64,000 nt of DNA from Duganella sp. CF517 (GCF_900110275.1 NZ_FODC01000001.1:310001-374000), one strand, 5' to 3'. Shown: positions 49,303 to 63,189, counted from the first letter of the stretch. Notes: generated from the letters alone by a model not told the origin. A program made the numbers and translations.

Positions 49303-49530
49303 ATGACCATCTTTGCCGCCCCAGTGTTCGACGCCACCGTCATCTATGAAGGCAACGAACTGTTCAAAGGCCAGGGCGCCGCGCGCGGCTGGGCCGAAAA
49401 ACTGGCCAAGGAACTCGAATGCGAGATCGGGGTCGAAAAGGTCGGCACCGGCTGGGCTTTGACGGGCACCGTCGATGGCGAACCGTGCAAATGGGGCATC
49501 CTCGGCCAGCGTCTCAAACGTATGGATTAA
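49303..49530 (+). CDS. Small hypothetical protein
   Basis: I do not recognise this 75-residue protein. It has no signal peptide or membrane segment and ends with ILGQRLKRMD. Its stop codon lies inside the first copy of a 13-bp tandem repeat. It has its own ATG but a weak ribosome site (GGAAG about 9 bases upstream). It is divergent from the porin gene. Confidence 0.6.
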   Translation: MTIFAAPVFDATVIYEGNELFKGQGAARGWAEKLAKELECEIGVEKVGTGWALTGTVDGEPCKWGILGQRLKRMD

Positions 49531-49573
49531 GCGTATGGATTAAGCGTATGGATTAAGCGTATGGAATAAAGCG
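49519..49573. repeat. 13-bp tandem repeat spanning a stop codon
   Basis: CGTATGGATTAAG occurs three times in a row (49519, 49532, 49545), followed by a changed fourth copy. The unit supplies the end of the 75-residue gene (RMD-stop) and three ATG codons, each with a nearby TAA in frame. Confidence 0.9.
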
Positions 49574-49644
49574 TGCGTTATCGCACATCGTTGCCCTGGT
49601 TCAAAAGGTAGGATTGTTTCCAAACTGCTTACCCAAGGACAGCA

Positions 49645-50742
49645 ATGAAGCGCGACCTCCCAGCTGCCGTCACAACGGCCCCCGGCCCGGCCACCGACGA
49701 GGCGCAGACCGCCGCCAAAGCGGCTGGCCTGCGCTACGTGCACGACCACCAGCCGGGCATCGCGCGCCGCAAGCGCGGCAAGACTTTCCACTACGTCGAC
49801 GCCGACGGCCACGCGGTCAAGGACGCCGACACGCTCGCACGCATCAAATCGCTGGTCATACCGCCGGCCTGGACCGACGTCTGGATCTGCAAACAGCCGC
49901 TGGGCCACCTGCAAGCGACGGGTCGCGACGCGCGCGGCCGCAAGCAGTACCGCTACCATCCGCGCTGGCGTTCGGTGCGCGACGAATCGAAATACGAGCG
50001 CATGCTCAAATTCGGCAAGGCGCTGCCGGCCATCCGCAAGGCCGTCGACGCCGCGCTCAAGCAGCCGGGCCTGCCGCGCGAAAAGGTGCTGGCCACCATC
50101 GTCTACCTGCTGGAGGCGACCATGATGCGTATCGGGAACGAGGAATACGCGCGCGAGAACAAGTCTTTCGGCCTGACCACGTTGCGCGACCGCCACGTGC
50201 GGCTCGACGGCAGCAAGGTCGAGTTCCGCTTCCGCGGCAAGAGCGGCGTCAACCACACGGTGCAGGTGCAGGACCGGCGCCTGGCCAACACCATCCGCCG
50301 CACCCTGGACCTGCCGGGCCAGGAGCTGTTCCAGTACGTCGACGACGACGGCAATCCGCATACGGTGGGCTCGGCCGACGTCAACGAGTACCTGCAATCG
50401 ATCGCCGGCGAGGACTACACCGCCAAGGACTTCCGCACCTGGTCGGGCACCGTGCTGGCGGCGGTGGCGCTGCTGGAGTACGAAAAATACGACTCCGAGG
50501 CGCAGGCCAAGAAAAACATCGTGCAGGCGATCGAATCGGTGGCCAAAAAACTCGGCAACACGCCGACCATTTGCCGCAAATGCTATGTGCATCCGGCGGT
50601 GATCGAGTCCTATCTCGACGGCACGATGCTGACGGCGTTGCGCCAGCGCGCCAAGCAGGAGTTGAAGGAAGACCTGCACGAGCTGCGTCCGGAGGAAGCG
50701 GCCGTGCTGGCGCTGTTGCAGCAGCGCTTACAGGCCGGCTGA
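49645..50742 (+). CDS. DNA topoisomerase IB
   Basis: This 365-residue poxvirus-type topoisomerase IB relaxes supercoils by a 3'-phosphotyrosine step. The N-terminal part carries IPPAWTDVWICKQPLGHLQA, then GRKQYRYHP. The catalytic part has MMRIGNEEYARENKSFGLTT, KDFRTWSGT and the active-site Tyr314 in CYVHPAVIESY. AAGGACAGCA precedes the ATG at 49645. It stands alone and ends 15 bases inside the convergent gene at 50728. Confidence 0.94.
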   Translation: MKRDLPAAVTTAPGPATDEAQTAAKAAGLRYVHDHQPGIARRKRGKTFHYVDADGHAVKDADTLARIKSLVIPPAWTDVWICKQPLGHLQATGRDARGRKQYRYHPRWRSVRDESKYERMLKFGKALPAIRKAVDAALKQPGLPREKVLATIVYLLEATMMRIGNEEYARENKSFGLTTLRDRHVRLDGSKVEFRFRGKSGVNHTVQVQDRRLANTIRRTLDLPGQELFQYVDDDGNPHTVGSADVNEYLQSIAGEDYTAKDFRTWSGTVLAAVALLEYEKYDSEAQAKKNIVQAIESVAKKLGNTPTICRKCYVHPAVIESYLDGTMLTALRQRAKQELKEDLHELRPEEAAVLALLQQRLQAG

Positions 50743-51630
50743 CGCTGGCCGCGGCGCCGCTTCCGACAGGCGCCAGCGGTTGGACAGGTAGTCGAGCGCG
50801 ATCACCCGGTCGCCTAACGGGCGCAAACCGAGCACGCCAATCACCTTGACGGCGAAATGGAACTCCTGCTCCACGCAGTAGGAGACGGTGGCCTGCAAGC
50901 CCGGCGCTCCGCCGGCGTCGAATCCGCCGGCGAGCGCGGTCTCGTAACACGGCAGCTGGCGCCCCCAGCTCTGCACCGACATGGTCTTGACCTGCGGCCC
51001 CGCAGCCAGGGCCAAGCCGCCGGACAAGTCGGCCCATGCGTCCGCGCTGGTCGCCACCAGGCCGAAGCGCGCCGAGCCGGTGTCCAGCAGCGCGTAGCCG
51101 GTCTTGCCGCCGGGACGTTTCACCTCCACCAGCGGCGCGCCGCCGCCTTCCCGCCAGCGCGTGTAGCGCATGGATTGCGCCGCCGGTTCACCCGCCAACG
51201 TCGGCGCCGCCTCGAACGCGAAGCGCGCGCCGCCCAAATCGAGGGTCAGCGTGCCATGCTCGAAAAACGCGTTGCCGACGGTGGCGATGGGGCCGGCGGA
51301 GCAGGTCTCGGCCGTCAACGGCGACAGGTTGGCAGGCTGGGCGGGCACGTGCGTGCGGATGCCGGCGAGTTCGATCAGCGCCGTCCGGGTCTCGCCGGGC
51401 GCGGTCCCGGAGGGAGGCGCCGGTCTGGACCAGATCAGCGCGTCCCTGACGCCGGTATCGAGCTGTACCTGGCAATCGATGCCGTTGACCTTCACCGGCA
51501 GCAGCATCGCCGCCCGCTCGACGGGACCGCCGCCGATGCTGGCCATGTACCAGCGGAACGGATGCCAATCGGCCGCATGGACCGCGCACGGCAAGGAGCA
51601 CGCGAGCAGCACTGTGTAGATCGAACGCAT
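50728..51630 (-). CDS. Exported protein with two DTG motifs (aspartic protease-like)
   Basis: This 300-residue protein has a signal peptide (1-20, cut at VHAA). Two DTG motifs, at 58-60 (VQLDTG) and 183-185 (LLDTGS), are each followed about 60-85 residues on by a strand-turn with a conserved Gly-and-Asp pattern (VGNAFFEHGTLTLDLG and VLGLRPLGDRVIALDY). This is the pattern of retropepsin or pepsin lobes, with two lobes in one chain. The family is rarely characterised in bacteria. It could be an active periplasmic protease or a related non-enzyme. It overlaps the end of the topoisomerase gene by 15 bases. Confidence 0.6.
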   Translation of the reverse strand: MRSIYTVLLACSLPCAVHAADWHPFRWYMASIGGGPVERAAMLLPVKVNGIDCQVQLDTGVRDALIWSRPAPPSGTAPGETRTALIELAGIRTHVPAQPANLSPLTAETCSAGPIATVGNAFFEHGTLTLDLGGARFAFEAAPTLAGEPAAQSMRYTRWREGGGAPLVEVKRPGGKTGYALLDTGSARFGLVATSADAWADLSGGLALAAGPQVKTMSVQSWGRQLPCYETALAGGFDAGGAPGLQATVSYCVEQEFHFAVKVIGVLGLRPLGDRVIALDYLSNRWRLSEAAPRPASAGL

Positions 51631-51752
51631 GGAAAAATGGGTTATTGGCGAAAGGAAAATCTTAACATACCGGCCACATGCGCGGTTGCGCGGCGCTCGC
51701 GTGGCTTTCGCCTTCGGAGTAGAATCTAACTCCCTTTCCCGCGAGTGCGCCC

Positions 51753-52172
51753 ATGCCTGCTGCCCTGCCATTTCCCATCCGCAAAGAGTGCCCGCCCGGC
51801 GCCTGCGAATGCCGGCAAGGCGAGCTGCTGGACGCGTGGGAGCGCGACAACCGGACCGACATCCGCGTGCTGCGCCTGACGCGCGACGAGGAAAAAGCCC
51901 TGATCGCCCGCATCGAAGCGATCGACAGCTACGAGGCGCTGGGCCGCATCGAGCAGCGCATGCAGGAACTTCTGGGCATACGCCTGACGATCACCCCGAG
52001 CGCCAACGGCGTGCGCACCGTCATGGGTTTGCAGATCAAACTGGCGGAGCAGCCCGGCCTGTGCCGGCGCACCCGCGAAAACATCCCCGCCGCGATACGC
52101 CGCTGCTTTGGCCAGCATCCCGAGATCATCTACGCGCTGCTCAACGCGCGCGACCTGCTCGCCGCCGACTAG
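51753..52172 (+). CDS. Hypothetical protein
   Basis: I do not recognise this 139-residue protein. It has no signal or membrane segment. A Cys-rich N terminus (KECPPGACECRQG) might bind metal, and the rest is charged and mainly helical, with a segment that reads SYEALGRIEQRMQELLG. Its closest neighbours are unrelated genes on the other strand. Confidence 0.6.
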   Translation: MPAALPFPIRKECPPGACECRQGELLDAWERDNRTDIRVLRLTRDEEKALIARIEAIDSYEALGRIEQRMQELLGIRLTITPSANGVRTVMGLQIKLAEQPGLCRRTRENIPAAIRRCFGQHPEIIYALLNARDLLAAD

Positions 52173-52243
52173 GCCCCGCGCGGCTGCGCAGTGCCATATT
52201 CGGGAAACGCAGGCTGCCAATCTGGCGCGCTTGGTCGTCGTGT

Positions 52244-52576
52244 TCAGGCTGGAGGATGAAGAACTTCCTGGTCGGCGTACGGGGTATTCGCGACAGATCG
52301 CCGGTTGAAATCGGGGGCGCCGTCGGTCCACCAAACGGGGCCGCGCTCGCCCAAGGCGCGCTTGGCCTCATCGACGGCGGCGCGGGCGCGGCGCTCCGCC
52401 TCGGCGTCGCCGGCCTTCTTCGCCACCCCCACCTGGCGGCGCGCCCGCATCAGCAAGTCGACCAGCCGCTGCCGTTCTTCCGGCGCCAGGTCGGGATTGC
52501 TCATGCGCCAGAGCCGGCCGTCGACAATGAAGTAGCGGCCGTCCAACGTGCTGGGATATTTTTTCGGAGAAGGCAT
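52244..52576 (-). CDS. Conserved hypothetical protein (110 aa)
   Basis: This small soluble protein begins with MPSPKKYPSTLDGRYFIVDG and contains LWRMSNPDL and GPVWWTDGAPDFN, with a charged helix between. I recall similar proteins of unknown function in many proteobacteria. It lies next to the repeat cluster at 52.66-52.84 kb. Confidence 0.7.
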   Translation of the reverse strand: MPSPKKYPSTLDGRYFIVDGRLWRMSNPDLAPEERQRLVDLLMRARRQVGVAKKAGDAEAERRARAAVDEAKRALGERGPVWWTDGAPDFNRRSVANTPYADQEVLHPPA

Positions 52577-52658
52577 GGGACAACTATACCCTGCGCCGAT
52601 GCCGCCCTTCGTACGGCCCCTAACCCACCGCGGGTGAGCACCGAGGGTCAGCAGCGCC

Positions 52659-52835
52659 GAGGGTCAGTGCCGACATTCGGACAGGAGCTCAACATTAACC
52701 CAAAGACCTAAGGGGGGTCAGTGCCGACATTCGGACAGGAGCTCGGCAATGCTGAGGTCCAGTTCGTGTCCGAATGTCGGCACTGACCCTCGCGGGGTGG
52801 TTCAGTTCGTGTCCGAATGTCGGCACTGACCCTCG
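52659..52835. repeat. Four copies of a 23-bp intergenic repeat in inverted pairs
   Basis: A 23-base core that contains GTCAGTGCCGACATTCGG occurs twice on the plus strand (from 52661 and 52715) and twice on the minus strand (52766-52789 and 52809-52832). The arrangement is two forward copies, then two reverse copies, so any forward copy can pair with any reverse copy. It fills most of the gap between the hypothetical gene at 52244 and the AI-2E family gene. Confidence 0.93.
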
Positions 52836-52841
52836 GGGGGG

Positions 52842-53900
52842 TTAGTCGGCGTGAAATTCGGGGGCGGTGGCGAACAAGTCCCAGGCTGCGATGAACAGCG
52901 CCGCGATCACCGGGCCGATGACGAAGCCGTTCAGGCCGAACAAGGCCATGCCGCCTACCGTCGACAGCAACACCACGTAATCGGGCATCTTGGTGTCCTG
53001 GCCGACCAGCACCGGACGCAGGAAGTTGTCGACCAGGCCGATGACGAACACGCCGAACGCGGCCAGCGTCACGCCCTGCCACACCGCGCCCGTCGCCAGG
53101 AAGTAGACCGCGACCGGCGCCCAGACGATGGCCGCGCCGATGGCCGGCAGCAGCGACAGGAACGCCATCAACACGCCCCACAGCACCGGCGCGCGCACAT
53201 CCAGGAACCAGAAGATCAGGCCGCCAAGCGCGCCCTGCGCGATGGCGACCAGGATGTTGCCCTTGACGGTGGCGCGGATCACGGTCGTGAAATTCACGAA
53301 CAGGCGCTGTTTGTACTTCGGGCTCAGCGGCACGGCTTCCCGGATGCGCTTGGCCAGCTTGTCGCCGTCGCGCAGCAGGAAGAACAGCAGGTACAGCAAA
53401 ATACACAGGCTGGTCAGGAAATCGAAGGTGTACAGGCCGGCGTTGATGGCGCGCTTGGCCACCTCCTGGCTCACTTGCGACGCCACTTCGGTGAGCCGGT
53501 CCTGCAGGTATGCCAGGCTGGTCAAGTGGAAGCGGTCGAGCAGCGAGATCAGCCAATTCGGCAGCGCGGCCATGATCTTGTTGAAGAACATGGCCACGGT
53601 GATTTCGCCGGAGCGCACCATCTCCACCACCGACGCGGCTTGGTTGACGATCGATATCGACACCAAGGTCAGCGGCAGAATGACGATCACGATGATTAAC
53701 AAAAGCGTCAACAGCGAGGCCAGGTTGGCCTTGTTCCTGGTTCTTTGCAACAACCAGCGGTAGATCGGCGCGAACAGGATCGCCAGCACCACGCCCCAGA
53801 AAATCGCGCCGCCGTAGGGCGCGAGTATCCACACGAAGGCGATGGTGACCATGCCCAGCAGGAAGAGGAAGACTTTTTGTTGGAACGAGAATTGTGGCAT
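52842..53900 (-). CDS. AI-2E family (PerM-like) membrane protein
   Basis: This 352-residue protein has about eight membrane spans with a large soluble loop in the middle (about 95-205), the layout of the AI-2E/PerM family. The family is linked with transport of signals, ions or sugars in different species; the substrate is not predictable. LVAIAQGALGGLIFWFL and the late VGGMALFGLNGFVIGP are typical blocks. It lies downstream of def on the same strand. Confidence 0.88.
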   Translation of the reverse strand: MPQFSFQQKVFLFLLGMVTIAFVWILAPYGGAIFWGVVLAILFAPIYRWLLQRTRNKANLASLLTLLLIIVIVILPLTLVSISIVNQAASVVEMVRSGEITVAMFFNKIMAALPNWLISLLDRFHLTSLAYLQDRLTEVASQVSQEVAKRAINAGLYTFDFLTSLCILLYLLFFLLRDGDKLAKRIREAVPLSPKYKQRLFVNFTTVIRATVKGNILVAIAQGALGGLIFWFLDVRAPVLWGVLMAFLSLLPAIGAAIVWAPVAVYFLATGAVWQGVTLAAFGVFVIGLVDNFLRPVLVGQDTKMPDYVVLLSTVGGMALFGLNGFVIGPVIAALFIAAWDLFATAPEFHAD

Positions 53901-53926
53901 GGTTTATAGTTATTGGAACGATGACC

Positions 53927-54463
53927 TCAGTCGTCGTCGTTGGGATCGAGGTCGGGGAACATCACGTCGGTGAAGCCGAACTTGGTGAAGTCGGTGATGC
54001 GCATCGGGTACAGCATGCCGAGCAGGTGGTCGACTTCATGCTGGACCACGCGCGCGTGGAAGCCGTCCACGTCGCGCGCGATCGGCTGGTTTAACTGGTC
54101 GACGCCTTCGTAGCGCAGTTTGGTCCAACGCGGCACGCTGCCGCGCAGGCCGGGCACCGAGAGGCAGCCTTCGAAACCCTCTTCCTTTTCATCCGACAGC
54201 GGCGTCAGGACGGGGTTGATCAGCACCGTCTCCGGCACCTGCGGCGCGTCCGGATAACGCGGATTTTGCTTGAAGCCGTAAATCACCAGCTGCAGGTTGA
54301 CGCCGATCTGCGGCGCCGCGAGGCCGGCGCCATTGGCCGCGTGCATGGTGTCGAACATGTCGGCGATCAGCTGCGCCATCTCCGGCGTGCCGAATTCGGT
54401 CACCGGTTCGGCCACGCGCAGCAAGCGCGGATCGCCCATCTTCAGGATTTCACGTACGGTCAT
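53927..54463 (-). CDS. def: Peptide deformylase
   Basis: This 178-residue metalloenzyme removes the formyl group from nascent proteins. The three motifs are present: [11 protein letters not shown] (45-55), EGCLSVPG (Cys100) and QHEVDHLLG (His142, Glu143, His146). The motif has Val where most family members have Ile or Leu. GAGGTGG precedes the ATG. It sits 16 bases after ligA on the same strand. Confidence 0.95.
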   Translation of the reverse strand: MTVREILKMGDPRLLRVAEPVTEFGTPEMAQLIADMFDTMHAANGAGLAAPQIGVNLQLVIYGFKQNPRYPDAPQVPETVLINPVLTPLSDEKEEGFEGCLSVPGLRGSVPRWTKLRYEGVDQLNQPIARDVDGFHARVVQHEVDHLLGMLYPMRITDFTKFGFTDVMFPDLDPNDDD

Positions 54464-54479
54464 CTCGCCACCTCTTTCA

Positions 54480-58050
<3,571 letters not shown>

Positions 58051-58054
<4 letters not shown>

Positions 58055-61000
58055 GCTGCTTGTGCCTCTGAAGCGAAATTGGCGGCGGACTGCATATCCA
58101 CCGCCACGATGCGCGATACGCCCTGCTCCTGCATCGTCACACCGATTAGTTGATTGGCCATCTCCATCGCAATCTTATTGTGCGAGATGAAGAGGAATTG
58201 GGTATGGTCGGACATGCGCTTGACCATCCGGCAGAATCGTTCGGTATTGGCGTCGTCCAGCGGTGCGTCGACCTCGTCGAGCAGGCAGAACGGCGCCGGG
58301 TTAAGTCGGAACATCGAGAACACCAGCGCCGTCGCCGTCAGCGCTTTTTCGCCGCCGGACAGCAGGTGGATGGTGGCGTTCTTTTTACCCGGCGGCTGCG
58401 CCATGACCTGCACGCCGGAGTCGAGGATTTCGTCGCCGGTCATGATCAACTTGGCCTGGCCGCCGCCGAACAGGATCGGGAACAGCTCGGAGAAGTGACC
58501 GTTGACGCGGTCGAAGGTATCTTGCAGCAGATCGCGCGTTTCCTTGTCGATCCGCGCGATGGCGTCTTCCAGCGTGTTGATCGCCTCGTTCAAGTCGGCG
58601 TTCTGCGAATCGAGGAAGTTCTTGCGCTCTGACGCCGTCGCCAGTTCGTCCAGCGCCGCCAGGTTGACCGCGCCCAGCATCGAGATGGCGTTGGTCAGGC
58701 GCGTGACCTCGCCCTGCAGATACGACGCCTTCATATCCGGATGCAGCTTCTCGGCCAGCGCCGCCTCGTCGGCCTGCACCTCGGCCAGCTGCGCGGCGAA
58801 CTGCTCCTGGTTCAGGCGCGCGGCCTGCTCCTTGAGCTGCATTTCCATGATCCTGTCGCGCTGCGGTTGCAGCGCGCGTTCGCTCGACATGCGACCTTCC
58901 TCGAACTGGCGCAGCTGCTGCGTGATCTGGTCGAGTTCATGGCGCGCGTCCGACAGCGCCTTCTCCTGGTCCGTGCGGCGGTCCAGCAGGTCCTGCAAGC
59001 CGTCGTTGGCGGAGCCCGATTCCATCGTCGCCAATTCGAGCTGGCCCGCCTCCAGGCTGTGCGTCACCTGCGCCACCTGCGCGGTCGCGGTGGCGATCGA
59101 ACGGCGCAACTCCTCGATCTTGTTGCGCTGTGATTTTTCGGCGAATTGCGCCTCCTGCGCGGCGCGCTCCAGATCGCGCAAGGCTTCGCGGGCGTCGGCC
59201 AGGCGCTGCTCCTTTTCCAGGAAAACCGTCTGGCCGTCCTCGTGGTCGCCCTGCAGGTTGCCCAGCTCCATATCGAGCTGCTCGAACTTTTCCTCGGACT
59301 CCATCTTGATCTGGGTCTGTTCCTCTTCCTGCGCGGCGATTTCGGCCAGGTCGGTTTCGATCTGGTTGCTGCGCTGGTTGAAGCGCGCCTCGATCTCCGA
59401 CAGTTTGACGACATCCAGCTGCAAGGTATGCACCGACTGCTGCAGGCTTTGCAGCTTGGCGCGGTACTCGGTCAGGCGGCGCGTGTGCTCGGACAGCGCC
59501 GCCTCGGCGCGCACCGAACGGGCGCGCGCCTCGTCGGCCAGCATCTGCTGCGCGCGCAACTGCTTGGTGATGTTCTCGATTTCCTGCTGCCGTCCCAGCA
59601 TGCCGTCCTGCTCCGAATCGGCCGCGTAAAACCGCACGCTGTTCTGGGTGACGACGTGGCCCTGGCGGGTGACGAAGTAGCCGCCGGCCGGCAGTTTGGC
59701 GCGTTCGGCGAAGGCTTCGGCCGCGTCCTCGGCGTGGTAGGCGTTGTGCAGCCAGTCCTGCAGCAAACCGCGCAGCGACGGGTCGTTGAGCTTGAGCAGA
59801 TTCAGGAACGGCTTCAGGCCCGGCGCTTCCAGCGGCGCCGGCGGCACCGCCGTCGACGGCGCGAACAGCGCCAGCTTGGCCGGCGGCGCGTCGCCGAAGA
59901 AGGCCTTGGCCCATTCGATGTTCGACATTTGCAGCGCCGACGTGCGCTCGCGCAGCACCGATTCCAGCGCAGTCTCCCAGCCCGATTCGATATGCAGTTT
60001 TTGCCACAGGCGCGGCAACGAGTCCAGCTCGTGCTTTTGCAGCCACGGCGTGACCTTGCCCTGGGTCTGCACGCGTTCCTGCAACTGGCGCAGCGCGTTC
60101 AGGCGCGCTTCCAATTGGGCGTTGGCGGCGGTTTCGCTATTGACCTGCTGCTGCGCGGCCTGGCGTTCCTCTTCAAGGCGCGGCTGCTGCTCCAGCGCCT
60201 CCTCCAGCAGGAAGCTTTGTTCTTCCAGCGCCTGCTGCTTTTCCTCCAGCTGCATGCGCATATTGGTCAGGTGCGCGCTGTCAGGCAGACTCAGCCCGCC
60301 CTTTTCCTGCTGCAGGCGCTCGCGCCGCACGGCCAGTCCGTTGAGGATGTTGCTGGCGTTGCGCTGGTGCGCCGACTCCAGCTCCAGCTGCTGCTGCGCC
60401 TGCATAATGCGGGCGCGCGATTCGGTGCTCCTGGCCTGCGCTTCGCGCCACGCCTGCTCCAGCATCGGCAGCGACTCGCCTTTTTGCTCGGCCATCATCT
60501 GCGATTGCTCGACCTTGGCCGACAGTTCTTCGAGCGTGAATTCGGCTTCCTCGATCTGGCCGCCGTACTCGGTGGCCTGGTTCTGCCACTGGTCGCGCTG
60601 CGCGGTCAGCGCCGCCAGCTGCGATTGCAGGCGGCCGCGCGATTCGATGACGAATTTGATCTGCGCTTCCAGGCTGCCGATTTCGGCGTTGGTCTGATAC
60701 AGGCTGCCCTGCGCCGTGTGCAGGCGGTCGCCGGCGGCGAAGTGCGCCTGGCGCATGTGCTCCAGCGTCGCCTCGACGTTGCGCAGCTTCGCGGTCTGCT
60801 CCTCCAGATCGTTCTGCGCCTGCTCGACCTCGCGGAAGTACTTTTTCTGCTCGTTTTCCGCCTCGATCTTGCGCAGCAGCCAAAGCAGCTTTTGCTTCTC
60901 TTCCTGGTCCGATTGCAGCTGGTGGAATTTGGTCGCGACGGCGGCCTGGCCTTCCAGCTTTTCCAGGTTCGAATTCAGCTCGCGCAGGATGTCGTCCACG

Positions 61001-61578
61001 CGCAGCAGGTTTTCGCGCGTATCGTGCAGGCGGTTCTCGGTCTCCCGGCGCCGTTCCTTGTACTTGGAGACGCCGGCCGCCTCCTCCAGGAACACGCGCA
61101 GTTCCTCGGGACGCGATTCGATGATACGGCTGATCATGCCCTGGCCGATGATGGCGTAGGCGCGCGGACCGAGTCCGGTGCCGAGGAAGATGTCCTGGAT
61201 ATCGCGCCGGCGCACCGGCTGACCGTTGATGTAATAGGTCGAAGTGCCGTCGCGGGTCAGGGTGCGCTTGACGGCGATCTCGGCGTACTGGCCCCACTGG
61301 CCGGCGGCCTTGCCGTCGTTGTTGTCGAAGACCAGTTCGACGGACGCCCGCCCGGCCGGCTTGCGGTGGGTCGAGCCGTTGAAAATCACGTCCTGCATCG
61401 ATTCGCCGCGCAGCTCCGAGGCCTTCGATTCCCCCAGCACCCAGCGCACGGCATCGATGATATTCGATTTGCCGCAACCATTCGGTCCCACCACGCCAAC
61501 CAGCTGGCCCGGCACCTGGAAATTGGTGGGATCAACGAAAGACTTGAATCCCGACAATTTAATGGAAGATAGACGCAC
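58051..61578 (-). CDS. smc: Chromosome segregation protein SMC
   Basis: This 1175-residue ATPase organises and separates chromosomes with ScpA and ScpB. Walker A (GPNGCGKSN) is at 31-39. Two long coiled coils flank a hinge near the middle (about 520-660). The signature LSGGEKALTATAL is near residue 1072 and Walker B is FCLLDEVDAPLDD. The start is GTG at 61578 with only a weak ribosome site. No scpA or scpB is in the window. Confidence 0.96.
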
Positions 61579-61698
61579 GTGATTATCTGGGCTATGGGCT
61601 GTAAAAGATCACAATAATACCATTTAGCGCATTAAATAAGGTTTAAACACGGGCAGCCCGGCCGCAGCCGGAAGGGCGCTACAGCCCCCGCCAAGCCC

Positions 61699-62328
61699 CT
61701 ACTCGTGGCCGCGATGCTTGGACTCAGTCCACATGGCGCGGGTATAAGGCTGGTCGCGGCCGGACAGATACAACGCCGCCTGGGTGATCCATTGCTCAGC
61801 CGGAACAGGCTCGACGCGCGGCGCGATCAACAGGATCGGCAGGCACAGCACGACCAGCATGCGGCTCAGCGCCCAATGGCGCTCGCTGCTGGCATAACGG
61901 ATGAACGCGGCGGCGATGGCCAGCCCCAGTATCGTTCCGGTGACCGATTCGGACACCGAGTGCGCCATCGTCGGCACCCGCGAGATGGAAATGAGGACGG
62001 CGAAGACCACGCCGATCGCCGTGGCGGCATACCTTGCATTGCTGCGGGAGCTGCGGAATGCGAGGAAAGCGGCGACCGGATACACGGCTGCAGAGCGCAT
62101 CGCGTGGCCGCTGAAACCGGCGAACTCCACCGCCTCAATGCCGACGCCCCAGCCCACGAACGCCATCTTGGTGATGACGACCAGCGCCATGCCGATGCCG
62201 AACAACAGCGCCCACATCCATGAGAGCTTCCAGGACTTGCCGGCGAGCAGCCATACGCCGATCGCCACGCCTATCGGTCCCGTCACCGCCAAACTACCCG
62301 CTACGCTTAAAGCATGCCACCACATCAT
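61699..62328 (-). CDS. PAP2-family membrane phosphatase
   Basis: This 209-residue protein has five or six membrane spans and the PAP2 phosphatase pattern: Lys54 region, SGHAM at 73-77 (in place of PSGH) and SRVPTMAHSVSE at 116-127 (SR-x5-H). Such enzymes remove phosphate from lipids, for example phosphatidate or undecaprenyl-PP. The first motif is not complete, so activity is likely but not sure. I chose the ATG at 62328, which has AGGCGGTG upstream; an in-frame start 45 codons earlier lacks support. Confidence 0.7.
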   Translation of the reverse strand: MMWWHALSVAGSLAVTGPIGVAIGVWLLAGKSWKLSWMWALLFGIGMALVVITKMAFVGWGVGIEAVEFAGFSGHAMRSAAVYPVAAFLAFRSSRSNARYAATAIGVVFAVLISISRVPTMAHSVSESVTGTILGLAIAAAFIRYASSERHWALSRMLVVLCLPILLIAPRVEPVPAEQWITQAALYLSGRDQPYTRAMWTESKHRGHE

Positions 62329-62538
62329 CCAATCACCGCCTTTCAATTTTTGCACTGCACCATCATTAAAGCACACCGGACCGTATTTAACTGAACAATT
62401 GCCGCGTACCAACATGATTGAGGCAAAGATAATGAGGCAAGGACCATGCCCGGGATGAAACACGGGGCCGTCAGCAGCATGCGGCGGCGCATGGCATACT
62501 ATTGCCCATGCTCACTGTTGTTTGATCGGATACGCTTT

Positions 62539-63177
62539 ATGACACTCTCGACCTGGCTGCTGTTCCTCTCCGTTTCCCTGGCTGCGGCGTTCAGCCCCGG
62601 CCCGGGCGTGCTGATGGCGATCTCCACCGCCGCCACGCAGGGCGCGCGGCGCGCCTTGTACAGCTCGCTGGGCAACGCGCTGGGCGTCTTCATAGTCGCC
62701 ACCACCGCCGTCGCCGGCCTCGGCCTCGTGCTGAAGACCTCGGCGCTCGCTTTTGGGGCGGTCAAGGTGGCCGGCGCCGCCTATTTGATCTATCTTGGGG
62801 TGAAGACCTGGCGCCAGGCGTCGCAGGCGCCAGCCCAGGCCGATGAATCGGCGCCGACGGCGCCGGTCGTCCAGGCCAGCCGCTGGAGCACCTTCCGCTC
62901 CGGCCTGCTGGTGGCCGTCAGCAATCCCAAGGCGATCCTGTTCTTCACCGCCGTGTTCCCGCAGTTCATGCCGCCGGACCACATCGACCCGATGCGTTTC
63001 CTGCTGCTGACGTCGACCTTCACCGCTTGCAGCCTGCTGTCGCACTTTTTCTACGTGGTGTGCGCCTCGTGGATGAAGCGCCGGGTACGCCAGAGCGCGG
63101 CCCGCTCGCGCTTCACCAAGCGCACCACCGGCGCCTTGTTCATCGGCATGGGCGGCGCGCTGCTGACCGTGAAATAA
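62539..63177 (+). CDS. LysE/RhtB-family amino acid exporter
   Basis: This 212-residue protein has six membrane spans and the family motif AAAFSPGPGVLMAISTA near residue 14, then LGNALGVFI, and GLLVAVSNPKAILFFTAVFP near 130. LysE/RhtB proteins export amino acids such as threonine, homoserine or lysine; the substrate is not predictable. The ATG at 62539 matches the family start. Confidence 0.9.
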   Translation: MTLSTWLLFLSVSLAAAFSPGPGVLMAISTAATQGARRALYSSLGNALGVFIVATTAVAGLGLVLKTSALAFGAVKVAGAAYLIYLGVKTWRQASQAPAQADESAPTAPVVQASRWSTFRSGLLVAVSNPKAILFFTAVFPQFMPPDHIDPMRFLLLTSTFTACSLLSHFFYVVCASWMKRRVRQSAARSRFTKRTTGALFIGMGGALLTVK

Positions 63178-63189
63178 AAGGGCACGGGC

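Noticed and set aside
52659..52835. CRISPR array
   Set aside because: The four repeats are in both orientations, spacers differ in length and are very short, and there are no cas genes.
61579..61698. Terminator after the PAP2 gene
   Set aside because: A short CCGGC/GCCGG stem is present but no T-run follows closely, and the region may simply hold the smc promoter.
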